A DNA stretch of 26,008 bases from an uncultured Haemophilus sp. (GCA_902481695.1 CABSXY010000005.1:1-26008), one strand, 5' to 3'; counted from the stretch's first letter, positions 16,412-23,536 are shown. Notes: generated by a model from the sequence alone, not told the origin. Program-made: numbers and translations.

Positions 16412-16433
16412 GGGCAGCAAACGCTGCCCTTTT
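16412..16433 (+). terminator. Intrinsic terminator of the nitroreductase gene
   Basis: GGGCAGC (16412-16418) and GCTGCCC (16423-16429) form a 7-bp GC-rich stem with loop AAAC, followed by TTTT. It lies between converging genes and may also slow transcription leaving the NicO gene. Confidence 0.8.
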
Positions 16434-16435
16434 CT

Positions 16436-17413
16436 TTATCCACCAAACAAGGCTGCTCCACCCGTTACAGCCCCCATCGTGCCATATAACAAGCTTAGTG
16501 CAAAAAAGATCATAATTGCGCCCGCAACACATTTGATCATTGCCTCGCCTTTTTGATTAGAACCCGCTAAACCATACCAATGGCTTAATCGCGTTGCGAC
16601 ATTTCTCGCATAGCGTACTAACGCTGCAAAAAGTGAAAGCATTAATCCTGTGCCGAGAGACATGGCAAACGTAGCTAAAATTCCCCACCAATAAAGATCT
16701 AACATATAAGCGAGAAATAGCACAAAAATAGCGCCACTACACGGTCGCATACCAATGGTTAAAATCACTAAGAGCTGAGATTTTAAATCACCTGATTGCT
16801 TAAGCTGTTGATCATTCGGTAGATGTTGATGCCCACAACTACATTGTGTTTGACTTACTTTTCCTTGTTCATATCGAAATGGTGAAGCTGTTCCAATCTG
16901 TTTCGGCAATGATTGGATCGATGTAATACGAAAAGATTGTTTTTTCTTCAAGCCTTTCAAACCTTGAGCAATCCAATAAAGTCCTAATAGCAATAATAAA
17001 ATGAGTGCGCTACGTTCCAGCCATAACTGGCTAAGTTTAAAATATTTAGAGGAAAGATTAAGTATCACCACCACAATGGAGGTTGCTGCGACTGCGACAA
17101 AACCTTGCATGAGAGAGGAAAGCAAACTTAAGCGTACGCTGGTTTTAAGTTGGCTTTCGTGCGTAGAAAGATAACTAGCGATAATAAATTTGCCATGCCC
17201 AGGCCCTAATGCATGTAATACACCATAAGAAAAAGCGGCGAAAATCAACCACAATCCTGCTATAGATGAATGTGCTTGAATCTGATGTAGGTTTTCAGAA
17301 ATCAGCTGATTAAAGGCTTTTTGCCAATCGGCCACTTGCACAAAAAGCCAAGGTAATAAGGCGAAAATAATCGCCAATAAGCCGATAAAAAGTGCGGTCA
17401 GTTTTAACTTCAT
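16436..17413 (-). CDS. NicO-family nickel/cobalt transporter
   Basis: A 325-residue inner-membrane protein with about seven hydrophobic segments. The signature HALGPGHGKFIIASYLS (about 67-83) carries the paired histidines used for Ni/Co recognition, and a second conserved segment is TIGMRPCSGAIFVLFLAY. Between them a hydrophilic loop has clustered Cys and His (CSCGHQH), a plausible metal-sensing or delivery site. NicO relatives such as RcnA are usually exporters, though related proteins take part in uptake, so direction is not settled. It starts 3 nt after the DUF1007 gene ends, so the two form an operon and probably act together. An uptake signal lies at its 5' end (17390-17398). Confidence 0.88.
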   Translation of the reverse strand: MKLKLTALFIGLLAIIFALLPWLFVQVADWQKAFNQLISENLHQIQAHSSIAGLWLIFAAFSYGVLHALGPGHGKFIIASYLSTHESQLKTSVRLSLLSSLMQGFVAVAATSIVVVILNLSSKYFKLSQLWLERSALILLLLLGLYWIAQGLKGLKKKQSFRITSIQSLPKQIGTASPFRYEQGKVSQTQCSCGHQHLPNDQQLKQSGDLKSQLLVILTIGMRPCSGAIFVLFLAYMLDLYWWGILATFAMSLGTGLMLSLFAALVRYARNVATRLSHWYGLAGSNQKGEAMIKCVAGAIMIFFALSLLYGTMGAVTGGAALFGG

Positions 17414-17416
17414 TTT

Positions 17417-18049
17417 TTATTCACACTTAATTTTTACTTTCTGCGCAAACAATACACCAAGAGAATCATCTTCATTTTTTTGCGATTTATCCAATGATGA
17501 TGCGTAAGATTGAATTTTTTCATCCACATTAGGTTCAAGCACCTCGCCTTTGCAGTTTGCAGGAAGTGATGAAAAATCAACCGCTCTTTTGCCAGTTTCT
17601 GCATACCGCATTGCCACATAATAAGTGCGGTCATAAGTCATCAGCGTAAATTCATTATTTTGTAAGGCCTGTGGCTGTGCCAAAAGAAAATCAAAATAAT
17701 ATTCCACCTCGTTCCCTTTCACACGCATACCGTAATTTTCAGGGTGTTTTGTGTATTTAATTTTATGATTTTCTTTGTCAAAGACATAACTAAAGTAATG
17801 TTCATTCACAACGTTCGCCATGACTTCATCAACTAATTTCTGTTGAGCAGCTTTATCCCCTTTCGTCTGCATCATGTCATACAATACGGCTGAAGAGCTA
17901 GCTTCATCTAGTAACCATTGAGTCGAAAAACCAATTAATTGATTATCTTTCACTAATGGTTTCGTTTGCATATCAATAAAGGCATGAGGATGTGCGAGAA
18001 CCGAAAAAGGAGAAATTAGCGATAATCCTAGGAGTAATTTTTTAAACAT
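17417..18049 (-). CDS. DUF1007 periplasmic protein, probable metal partner of NicO
   Basis: A 210-residue exported protein. A clear signal peptide (MFKKLLLGLSLISPFSVLA, cut after Ala19) precedes the mature start HPHAFIDM, the most conserved part of DUF1007 proteins as I know them. Cleavage at this site would leave histidine as the first mature residue with a second at position 3, a possible metal ligand set. The remainder is soluble and beta-rich, with two Cys (NCKGE, and the last residues KIKCE) that could form a disulfide. Its close coupling to the NicO transporter suggests it helps handle nickel or cobalt in the periplasm; no biochemical function is established. An uptake signal lies in the coding region (17623-17631). 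Confidence 0.85.
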   Translation of the reverse strand: MFKKLLLGLSLISPFSVLAHPHAFIDMQTKPLVKDNQLIGFSTQWLLDEASSSAVLYDMMQTKGDKAAQQKLVDEVMANVVNEHYFSYVFDKENHKIKYTKHPENYGMRVKGNEVEYYFDFLLAQPQALQNNEFTLMTYDRTYYVAMRYAETGKRAVDFSSLPANCKGEVLEPNVDEKIQSYASSLDKSQKNEDDSLGVLFAQKVKIKCE

Positions 18050-18159
18050 AAATAAGAATAAAGTGGGCTAAATAATTGAATAGACAGATTTTATCACAAG
18101 CAGTTCCTAATCAAAATCGAATAAAAATCGATCTAAACGTAAAAAATCCTGTGATTTTC

Positions 18160-18173
18160 TTGATTTGTATCAA
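18160..18173 (+). promoter_or_regulatory. Perfect FNR-binding palindrome
   Basis: TTGAT TTGT ATCAA matches the FNR consensus TTGATnnnnATCAA at all ten defined positions. Its centre (18166.5) lies about 42-43 bp before the start expected from the -10-like TATAAC (18198-18203), the usual place for class II activation. The site is symmetric and could also act toward DUF1007/NicO, but I see no good -10 at that distance on the minus strand. Confidence 0.75.
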
Positions 18174-18197
18174 CAAATTATTCATTCGCATTTCCAT

Positions 18198-18203
18198 TAT
18201 AAC
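18198..18203 (+). promoter_or_regulatory. -10-like element of the putative FNR-dependent promoter
   Basis: TATAAC matches the -10 consensus at five of six positions. There is no good -35 hexamer; the FNR palindrome occupies that place, as expected for a class II activator-dependent promoter. Predicted start is near 18208-18210. Confidence 0.5.
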
Positions 18204-18208
18204 TGAAA

Positions 18209-18324
18209 TTTATGTACTATTTGTCTCGTCAAGTGATTGCTTGATATTCATAAAGTTCCTAAATAAAATAATCATAAATATAGCTAAACTACTTTCCTAC
18301 CACCCTATATGGGTGGTTTTTTTT
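18209..18324 (+). ncRNA. Candidate FNR-activated small RNA (about 116 nt)
   Basis: The interval runs from the predicted FNR-dependent start to the end of a strong intrinsic terminator, with no credible coding frame. A 5-bp hairpin TCAAG/CTTGA (18229-18233 with 18240-18244) lies near the 5' end. An AT-rich linker follows, then an unpaired CU-rich stretch (ACTTTCCTACC, about 18291-18301) that could pair with AGGA-type ribosome sites, then the terminator with eight T, as in Hfq-binding RNAs. Size and design resemble enterobacterial FnrS (about 120 nt, FNR-activated). A short stretch CGTCAAGtGAT recalls the CGTCAAGcGAT I remember from E. coli FnrS, but I could not align them. The alternative is an attenuated leader of ettA. 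Confidence 0.55.
18299..18324 (+). terminator. Strong intrinsic terminator with no upstream + strand gene
   Basis: ACCACCC (18299-18305) and GGGTGGT (18311-18317) form a 7-bp GC-rich stem with loop TATAT, followed by a run of eight T. The nearest + strand gene upstream ends about 1.9 kb away with its own terminator, so this one must serve a local transcript. Confidence 0.9.
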
Positions 18325-18396
18325 GCCTTTCAAATAGCTTATTCCCTAAACATCAAGTAAAATAACCGCACTTTTATTCATAACATCGAGAAAATT

Positions 18397-20067
18397 ATGT
18401 CAACGCAATTTGTATATACGATGCACCGTGTCGGCAAAGTGGTGCCACCGAAGCGTCATATTTTGAAAGATATTTCTTTAAGCTTCTTCCCTGGTGCAAA
18501 AATCGGGGTGCTCGGTTTAAATGGTGCGGGTAAATCAACCCTTTTACGCATTATGGCGGGCGTGGATAAAGAGTTCGAAGGTGAAGCGCGTCCACAACCG
18601 GGGATTAAGATCGGTTATCTTCCACAGGAACCAAAACTTGATCTGCAACAAACTGTGCGTGAAGCGGTAGAAGAAGCCGTTTCTGAAGTAAAAAATGCAC
18701 TGACTCGTTTAGATGAAGTTTATGCACTTTATGCAGATCCTGATGCGGATTTCGATAAACTAGCCGCAGAACAAGCAAACCTTGAAGCGATTATTCAAGC
18801 ACACGATGGACATAATTTAGATAACCAATTAGAGCGTGCAGCTGATGCATTACGTTTACCAGATTGGGATGCCAAAATCGAACATTTATCTGGTGGTGAA
18901 CGTCGTCGTGTAGCGCTTTGTCGTTTATTACTCGAAAAACCAGACATGCTCTTATTAGACGAACCAACCAACCACTTAGATGCGGAATCTGTGGCATGGT
19001 TAGAACGCTTCTTACATGACTACGAAGGTACTGTTGTGGCAATTACCCACGACCGTTACTTCTTAGATAACGTAGCAGGTTGGATCTTAGAGCTTGACCG
19101 TGGTGAAGGTATTCCTTGGGAAGGTAACTACTCTTCTTGGTTAGAGCAAAAAGAGAAACGTTTAGAGCAAGAACAAGCCGCTGAAAATGCACGCCAAAAA
19201 TCGATTGCGAAAGAATTAGAATGGGTACGCCAAAACCCTAAAGGTCGTCAAGCGAAAAGCAAAGCACGTATGGCGCGCTTTGATGAATTGAACTCTGGCG
19301 AATATCAAAAACGTAACGAGACCAATGAACTCTTTATTCCACCTGGTCCACGTTTAGGTGATAAAGTGATTGAGGTAGAACATCTCACTAAATCTTACGG
19401 CGATCGCACTTTAATTGATGATTTATCATTTAGCATTCCAAAAGGTGCTATCGTAGGTATTATCGGGGCGAATGGTGCGGGTAAATCTACCCTATTTCGT
19501 ATGCTTTCAGGTCAAGAACAACCCGATAGCGGCTCAATTACGATGGGTGAAACCGTTGTGCTTGCTTCTGTGGATCAATTCCGTGATTCAATGGATGACA
19601 AGAAAACCGTGTGGGAAGAAGTGTCTAACGGACAAGATGTTCTCACTATTGGTAACTTTGAAATTCCAAGCCGTGCGTATGTTGGGCGCTTTAACTTCAA
19701 AGGCGTAGATCAACAAAAACGTGTGGGCGAATTATCAGGTGGTGAACGTGGTCGTTTACACTTAGCTAAACTTCTACAACGTGGTGGTAACGTACTGTTA
19801 TTGGACGAACCGACCAATGACTTAGACGTTGAAACTTTACGTGCGTTAGAAAATGCGATCTTAGAATTCCCTGGTTGTGCAATGGTGATTTCCCATGACC
19901 GTTGGTTCTTAGACCGTATTGCAACTCATATTTTAGATTACGGTGATGAAGGTAAAGTGACGTTCTACGAAGGTAACTTCTCAGACTACGAAGAGTGGAA
20001 AAAGAAAACCTTAGGTGAAGCCGCAACACAACCACATCGTATTAAATATAAGCGTATTGCAAAATAA
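18397..20067 (+). CDS. ettA: Energy-dependent translational throttle protein EttA (ABC-F ATPase)
   Basis: A 556-residue cytoplasmic ABC-F protein with two ATPase domains and no membrane part; E. coli EttA (YjjK) has 555. It binds the ribosomal E site and gates entry into elongation according to ATP/ADP. Domain 1 has GLNGAGKSTLL, signature LSGGERRRVAL and Walker B MLLLDEPTNHLD. Domain 2 has GANGAGKSTLF, LSGGERGRLHL and VLLLDEPTNDLD. The EttA arm lies in domain 1, and the inter-domain linker rich in Lys, Arg and Glu (WLEQKEKRLEQEQAAENARQ) is intact. The ribosome site is weak (CGAG). A potential FNR-linked small RNA precedes it and an uptake-signal hairpin follows. Confidence 0.97.
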   Translation: MSTQFVYTMHRVGKVVPPKRHILKDISLSFFPGAKIGVLGLNGAGKSTLLRIMAGVDKEFEGEARPQPGIKIGYLPQEPKLDLQQTVREAVEEAVSEVKNALTRLDEVYALYADPDADFDKLAAEQANLEAIIQAHDGHNLDNQLERAADALRLPDWDAKIEHLSGGERRRVALCRLLLEKPDMLLLDEPTNHLDAESVAWLERFLHDYEGTVVAITHDRYFLDNVAGWILELDRGEGIPWEGNYSSWLEQKEKRLEQEQAAENARQKSIAKELEWVRQNPKGRQAKSKARMARFDELNSGEYQKRNETNELFIPPGPRLGDKVIEVEHLTKSYGDRTLIDDLSFSIPKGAIVGIIGANGAGKSTLFRMLSGQEQPDSGSITMGETVVLASVDQFRDSMDDKKTVWEEVSNGQDVLTIGNFEIPSRAYVGRFNFKGVDQQKRVGELSGGERGRLHLAKLLQRGGNVLLLDEPTNDLDVETLRALENAILEFPGCAMVISHDRWFLDRIATHILDYGDEGKVTFYEGNFSDYEEWKKKTLGEAATQPHRIKYKRIAK

Positions 20068-20073
20068 GAAATT

Positions 20074-20101
20074 AAAGTGCGGTCACTTTTGACCGCACTT
20101 T
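20074..20101 (+). terminator. Uptake-signal hairpin after ettA
   Basis: AAAGTGCGGTCA (20074-20085) and TGACCGCACTTT (20090-20101) form a 12-bp stem with loop CTTT. The following T tract is interrupted (TTTCCTTTTT), so termination may be partial before the adjacent sirB2 gene. Confidence 0.7.
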
Positions 20102-20123
20102 CCTTTTTACATCTGGAGTGATT

Positions 20124-20480
20124 ATGTTAATTTATTTGCACATTGTTTGTGCATTTTTAAGTTTAGGATTATTAATTATCCGTGGGGGAATGCAATTAAG
20201 TGGGAAAAATTGGCGCGCGATTAAACTGCTAAAAATTTTACCGCACTTAGTTGATACACTTTTAATTGCAAGCGGCTTAACGATTTTCTTCTTGGTCGGT
20301 TATCAGTTACAAAGCTGGCTCATCATGAAAATCATTATGCTTGTGCTTTATATCTTCTTCTCGGCTAAATATTTTAGTCGCAAAGCTACAAATCCAAATA
20401 ATGTATTTCTGGCATTTGCTGTATTAAGTTTCTTGGGTGCAATTTTCTTTGCTTACCAACCAGACTTCATGGAAAGTTAA
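20124..20480 (+). CDS. SirB2 family membrane protein
   Basis: A 118-residue small inner-membrane protein with about four hydrophobic helices. It matches the SirB2 family, notably LPHLVDTLLIASG in the middle and KIIMLVLYI after it. SirB2 was named near a Salmonella invasion regulator, but its biochemical role is not known. The ATG at 20124 is preferred because GGAG sits 6 nt before it; a GTG two codons upstream (20118) overlaps that ribosome site. It is 56 nt after ettA, across the uptake-signal hairpin, and carries its own uptake signal (20240-20248). Confidence 0.88.
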   Translation: MLIYLHIVCAFLSLGLLIIRGGMQLSGKNWRAIKLLKILPHLVDTLLIASGLTIFFLVGYQLQSWLIMKIIMLVLYIFFSAKYFSRKATNPNNVFLAFAVLSFLGAIFFAYQPDFMES

Positions 20481-20484
20481 TCAT

Positions 20485-20519
20485 AAAAAAATCCATCTTA
20501 AATTGAAGATGGATTTTTT
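20485..20519. terminator. Bidirectional terminator between sirB2 and yciH
   Basis: TCCATCTT (20492-20499) and AAGATGGA (20506-20513) form an 8-bp stem, extended by A7 (20485-20491) on the left and T6 (20514-20519) on the right. It serves converging genes on both strands. Confidence 0.88.
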
Positions 20520-20527
20520 GTTTTATC

Positions 20528-20848
20528 TTAGCCACCGGCTAACTTTACTTTAAACCCTTTTTGTTCTAAAAGTTGTTTAAGTAAATCGCGTTTTTCGCCT
20601 TGAATCTCAATATTGCCGTCTTTAACTGAACCACCACAACCACAACGTTTTTTTAGTTCAGCGGCTAATTTTTTTAATTCATCATCGGATAAATCTAGCC
20701 CAGTAATCACTGAGACGCCCGCACCTTTTCGACCACTGGTCTGTTTTTGGATGCGAACCACACCATCACCCTTAGGGCGTTGTACCGGCTCTTTTTGCGC
20801 TTTAATTCGCCCCACTTCGGTAGAATAAACTAAAGTACTCTCTGTCAT
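20528..20848 (-). CDS. yciH: SUI1/eIF1-like translation factor YciH
   Basis: A 106-residue protein related to eukaryotic initiation factor eIF1. The SUI1 fold covers most of it, with RIQKQTSGRKGAGVSVITGL, then LAAELKKRCGCGGSVKDGNIEIQG and the ending LLEQKGFKVKLAGG. The start at 20848 (MTESTLVYST) is chosen over a longer open frame because it matches the family length (E. coli about 108) and lies only 4 nt after the pyrF stop, suggesting translational coupling; the ribosome site is otherwise weak. Work in E. coli suggests a role in start-site fidelity or stress translation, which is not settled. The pyrF-yciH order is conserved. Confidence 0.95.
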   Translation of the reverse strand: MTESTLVYSTEVGRIKAQKEPVQRPKGDGVVRIQKQTSGRKGAGVSVITGLDLSDDELKKLAAELKKRCGCGGSVKDGNIEIQGEKRDLLKQLLEQKGFKVKLAGG

Positions 20849-20852
20849 ATTA

Positions 20853-21542
20853 CTAAATTGATGCATTAATTGAACGAAGCACTTCAGCTGGGTCTTCAGC
20901 TTGAGTGATTGGACGACCAATCACTAAATAATCAGAACCAGATCGAATAGCTGCTGCTGGTGTCATGACGCGACGCTGATCACCAAAATCACTACCAATT
21001 GGACGAATCCCTGGGGTGACTAATTTAAAATCAGGACCACAAGTATTACGTAAAATCTCTACTTCCTGTGGTGAGCAAACTACCCCATCTAATCCTGCAC
21101 GCTGTGTTAAATTTGCAAGACGTAAAACGTGTTCAAGTGGCGAGGAATTAATACCAATTTGCAACAAATCTAAATCTTCCATGCTTGTTAATACAGTTAC
21201 CGCGATTAATAACGGTGCATCTTTTCCATAAGGCTCAAGAATTTTCTTCGCCTCTTCCATCATTTTTAAACCACCGCTAGCATGGACATCAACCATCCAT
21301 ACGCCTAAATCAGCCGCAGAACGCACAGCTCTTGCCACAGTATTCGGAATATCATGAAATTTTAGGTCGAGGAAAACATCAAATTGACGCTCATGCAATT
21401 GCTTAACGAAACTGGTTCCCAATGTGGTAAACATTTCTTTACCCACTTTTAAACGGCATAAACTTGGATCAATTTGATCCACGAGGGATAGCGCTTGTGC
21501 TTCCGTTTCGTAATCCAATGCAACGATTACTTTGCTATTCAT
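20853..21542 (-). CDS. pyrF: Orotidine 5'-phosphate decarboxylase
   Basis: A 229-residue TIM-barrel enzyme for the last step of UMP synthesis, OMP to UMP plus CO2. The catalytic tetrad region is clear: Lys32 in LKVGKEMF, and DLKFHDIPNT with Asp59, Lys61 and Asp64. The phosphate-binding end shows TPGIRPIGSD and YLVIGRPIT. Length is as expected. The start at 21542 has GAGG about 8 nt upstream. It follows lapB by 21 nt and precedes yciH by 4 nt, the usual lapA-lapB-pyrF-yciH operon of gammaproteobacteria. Confidence 0.98.
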   Translation of the reverse strand: MNSKVIVALDYETEAQALSLVDQIDPSLCRLKVGKEMFTTLGTSFVKQLHERQFDVFLDLKFHDIPNTVARAVRSAADLGVWMVDVHASGGLKMMEEAKKILEPYGKDAPLLIAVTVLTSMEDLDLLQIGINSSPLEHVLRLANLTQRAGLDGVVCSPQEVEILRNTCGPDFKLVTPGIRPIGSDFGDQRRVMTPAAAIRSGSDYLVIGRPITQAEDPAEVLRSINASI

Positions 21543-21563
21543 AATTTTACCTCACTGTGTCAA

Positions 21564-22742
21564 TTAATTATGTTCTGGTTTGATGGATTCCCACTGTTTG
21601 CAAGAAGGACAATTCCACATTAATTTATGGGTTTGATAACCGCAATTTGAGCAACGATAACTAAAGCCTTGCTTAATTCTCTCACCCACCATTTTATGTA
21701 GCAAAATTAAGCTTTCTTTACCTCGCCCTTCCTCAGCATCATCAATTTGGAATTGAATAAAACGGTGGAAAATAGATGTACTTGGATGTTTTGTGAGTTG
21801 TTGATAAAGCTTTGATTGCGCTGCACTCTTACCATCTTTCTCTTCAATCACGCTTGCTAACATTAAATCTACTTTCGTATTGTTAATCTGCTGGCTGGCT
21901 CGAATCAAGAATAACTCAAAGTTATCTCTCTCTCCTAATTCATCATAACAATATTTGAGTGTTTTCAACACTTCTCCAATGTAAATTGGATTTTGATTAA
22001 GAATATTCTCCAAAAAATGAATGGCTTGACGGTAGTTTTTATCTGCCATTTCTAAATCAGCAAGAAGCATTGATGCTCTCACACTGGTTGGAGATACATT
22101 CAACGCTTTTTGTAAAATACTACGTTTTTCGTCCGCACTTTCAAGTTCACCGCTTAAGGCATATTCACAATAACATTGTGCTAATTCCACATTATTTTCT
22201 TTAGGTGAGATCTTGGCAAGCTTCTCTGCGATATTAACGGCTTTTTTCCATTCTTTTGTTTTTTGGTAAATCACTAAAAGCTGTTGGAGTGCATTTTCAG
22301 CAAACTCTGGTTCATCCACCATAATGATGTAAAGGGCTTCCGCACGGTCGTAAAAACCCACCGCCATGAAATCCTTAGCGAGTTGCTGTTTAGCTAATAA
22401 TTTTTGTTCGAAAGAATAATTGGGACTACGATCGAGGGCCTGATGGATCCGTAAGGCTCGATCCACTTCGCCTCGAGAACGGAAAAGGTTACCGAGCGTT
22501 AGCTCAGCTTCAAATTGAGAGTTGCTTTCAATTTCATTTTCTGTTTCTTGTTTTTGCAACATATCAAGAAACAAATCAACAGCTTTATCCGTTTGATTAG
22601 AAAGCAAAAAATTGACCCCCGTGACATAATCACGGGAGAGTTTATTACTAATATCTTCCTGATCTTTCTTGGCACTCCGATGCCCCATATACCAACCATA
22701 AGCGGCGGCTATTGGCAGAAGCAGAAAGAGTAATTCAAGCAT
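21564..22742 (-). CDS. lapB: Lipopolysaccharide assembly protein B (LapB/YciM)
   Basis: A 392-residue inner-membrane-anchored protein that controls LPS amount by promoting FtsH-dependent turnover of LpxC. It has an N-terminal anchor (MLELLFLLLPIAAAYGWYMG), then a conserved short stretch DYVTGVNFLLSNQTDKAVDLF, and TPR repeats over roughly residues 35-340. A C-terminal rubredoxin-like zinc knuckle has paired CxxC motifs (YRCSNCGY and WNCPSCKQW). All features needed for function in E. coli are present. Its ATG overlaps the lapA stop by one base (TAATG), so the two are translationally coupled. Confidence 0.96.
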   Translation of the reverse strand: MLELLFLLLPIAAAYGWYMGHRSAKKDQEDISNKLSRDYVTGVNFLLSNQTDKAVDLFLDMLQKQETENEIESNSQFEAELTLGNLFRSRGEVDRALRIHQALDRSPNYSFEQKLLAKQQLAKDFMAVGFYDRAEALYIIMVDEPEFAENALQQLLVIYQKTKEWKKAVNIAEKLAKISPKENNVELAQCYCEYALSGELESADEKRSILQKALNVSPTSVRASMLLADLEMADKNYRQAIHFLENILNQNPIYIGEVLKTLKYCYDELGERDNFELFLIRASQQINNTKVDLMLASVIEEKDGKSAAQSKLYQQLTKHPSTSIFHRFIQFQIDDAEEGRGKESLILLHKMVGERIKQGFSYRCSNCGYQTHKLMWNCPSCKQWESIKPEHN

Positions 22743-23038
22743 TATACTGCCTTATCGCGAGTAGTCGTTAATTCGTTAATTTGTAATGTTTGACGTTTAA
22801 CTTGACGCGCTAACGACATATTTTTGAATTTTAATTTTAAGTAGAAGAATCCAGTAATTAACCAACCTAAAATTAATCCAAAACCAAATAAAATCGCGAC
22901 TAGCGTTGAAAGTTGGAATTGGCTTTCAGCAACAATGTAGTTAAAGGTGATTACTTGATCATTATTCGCCCCTATAGTTACCGCAACGATTACGATAGCT
23001 AGCACAATAATGAGTCCGAGAATATATTTAATCATCAC
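22742..23038 (-). CDS. lapA: Lipopolysaccharide assembly protein A (LapA/YciS)
   Basis: A 98-residue inner-membrane protein with two hydrophobic helices (about 4-22 and 43-67). These are joined by a short loop containing NNDQVITFNYIVAESQFQLS, the LapA family pattern, and followed by a basic, coiled-coil-like cytoplasmic tail. It partners LapB in LPS regulation. The start at 23038 has a good AAGGAG ribosome site about 7 nt upstream. It is the first gene of the lap-pyrF-yciH group and lies after the ihfB terminator. Confidence 0.95.
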   Translation of the reverse strand: MMIKYILGLIIVLAIVIVAVTIGANNDQVITFNYIVAESQFQLSTLVAILFGFGLILGWLITGFFYLKLKFKNMSLARQVKRQTLQINELTTTRDKAV

Positions 23039-23082
23039 AATCTCCTTGTTAAGAATAGTTTCATTATGCCAAAATTTGTAAT

Positions 23083-23108
23083 AAAAAACGACACCTAAGT
23101 GTCGTTTT
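23083..23108 (-). terminator. Intrinsic terminator of ihfB
   Basis: AAAACGACAC (23108-23099 on the minus strand) and GTGTCGTTTT (23094-23085) form a 10-bp stem with loop TTAG and a T6 tail. It lies about 20 nt after the ihfB stop and separates ihfB from lapA. Confidence 0.85.
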
Positions 23109-23127
23109 ATTGATATCGATTGAATGT

Positions 23128-23412
23128 TTAAGCAAAAACATTGACGCGATCTTTTAATTCTTTACCCGCTTTAAAGTGCGGTACAGATTTAGCATCTAAT
23201 TTTACAGAATCACCGGTTTTAGGATTACGACCCACTCGCGGTTGACGATGGTGTAAAGAGAAACTACCAAAACCACGCACTTCAATACGATTACCTTCTT
23301 CTAAAGATTGTGCAATGAGTTCAAGAATATCCTTTACAATACCTTCTACTTCTTTTGCGGATAAAGTTGGGTGCTTTGTTGATAGATTTTCAATTAGTTC
23401 AGATTTAGTCAT
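23128..23412 (-). CDS. ihfB: Integration host factor beta subunit
   Basis: A 94-residue HU/IHF-family DNA-bending protein that pairs with IhfA. N-terminal helices (MTKSELIENLSTKHPTLSAK) lead to EVRGFGSFSLHHRQPRVGRN, whose beta arm ends at the Pro that intercalates DNA, then NPKTGDSVKL and VPHFKAGKELKDRVN. The start at 23412 is chosen over TTG two codons upstream because MTKSELIE matches the family and AAAGGAG lies 8 nt before it. It follows rpsA, as in most enterics. IHF is relevant in Haemophilus for competence and other regulation. An uptake signal occurs in it (23174-23182). Confidence 0.97.
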   Translation of the reverse strand: MTKSELIENLSTKHPTLSAKEVEGIVKDILELIAQSLEEGNRIEVRGFGSFSLHHRQPRVGRNPKTGDSVKLDAKSVPHFKAGKELKDRVNVFA

Positions 23413-23505
23413 CGTCAACTCTCCTTTAAATTTATACTTAAACTTGTTATTAAGACTTACAGGTAATGTATTAGTTCATAATAAATTACCGCTAAATCCT
23501 TGTTA

Positions 23506-23536
23506 ATTATAGCTAGTAATAATAAGGCTGAGTCAA
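23506..23536 (-). promoter_or_regulatory. Tentative promoter of ihfB
   Basis: On the minus strand a consensus TATAAT (23511-23506) follows TTGACT (23536-23531) with a long 19-bp spacer. It overlaps the rpsA terminator hairpin. The -10 is persuasive; the spacing is not ideal. Confidence 0.4.

Larger units (their letters stand above)
18050..18396. other. 347-bp protein-free gap upstream of ettA
   Basis: This very AT-rich divergent gap separates the DUF1007 gene (-) and ettA (+). It holds a perfect FNR site, a likely small RNA and its terminator, and an uptake signal (18365-18373). A 94-codon + frame (18076-18360) has no ribosome site and reads like random AT-rich translation, so I do not call it. 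ettA must use either a promoter within the last 70 bp (TAAAAT at 18358-18363 is a possible -10) or readthrough of the terminator. Confidence 0.7.

Noticed and set aside
18126..18136. FNR-dependent promoter toward DUF1007/NicO on the minus strand
   Set aside because: At the class II distance the best hexamer is TTAGAT, which lacks the key -10 bases, so there is no support beyond the symmetric palindrome.
18076..18360. 94-codon + strand open frame upstream of ettA
   Set aside because: It has no ribosome site, an AT-driven composition rich in Ile, Asn and Lys, and no recognisable domain. It runs through the FNR site and straight across the terminator hairpin.
20849..20920. 24-codon extension of yciH into pyrF
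   Set aside because: It overlaps the pyrF 3' end, and the shorter start matches the family N-terminus and length.
23413..23418. TTG start two codons before ihfB
   Set aside because: The ATG at 23412 matches other IhfB proteins and has ideal spacing from AAAGGAG.
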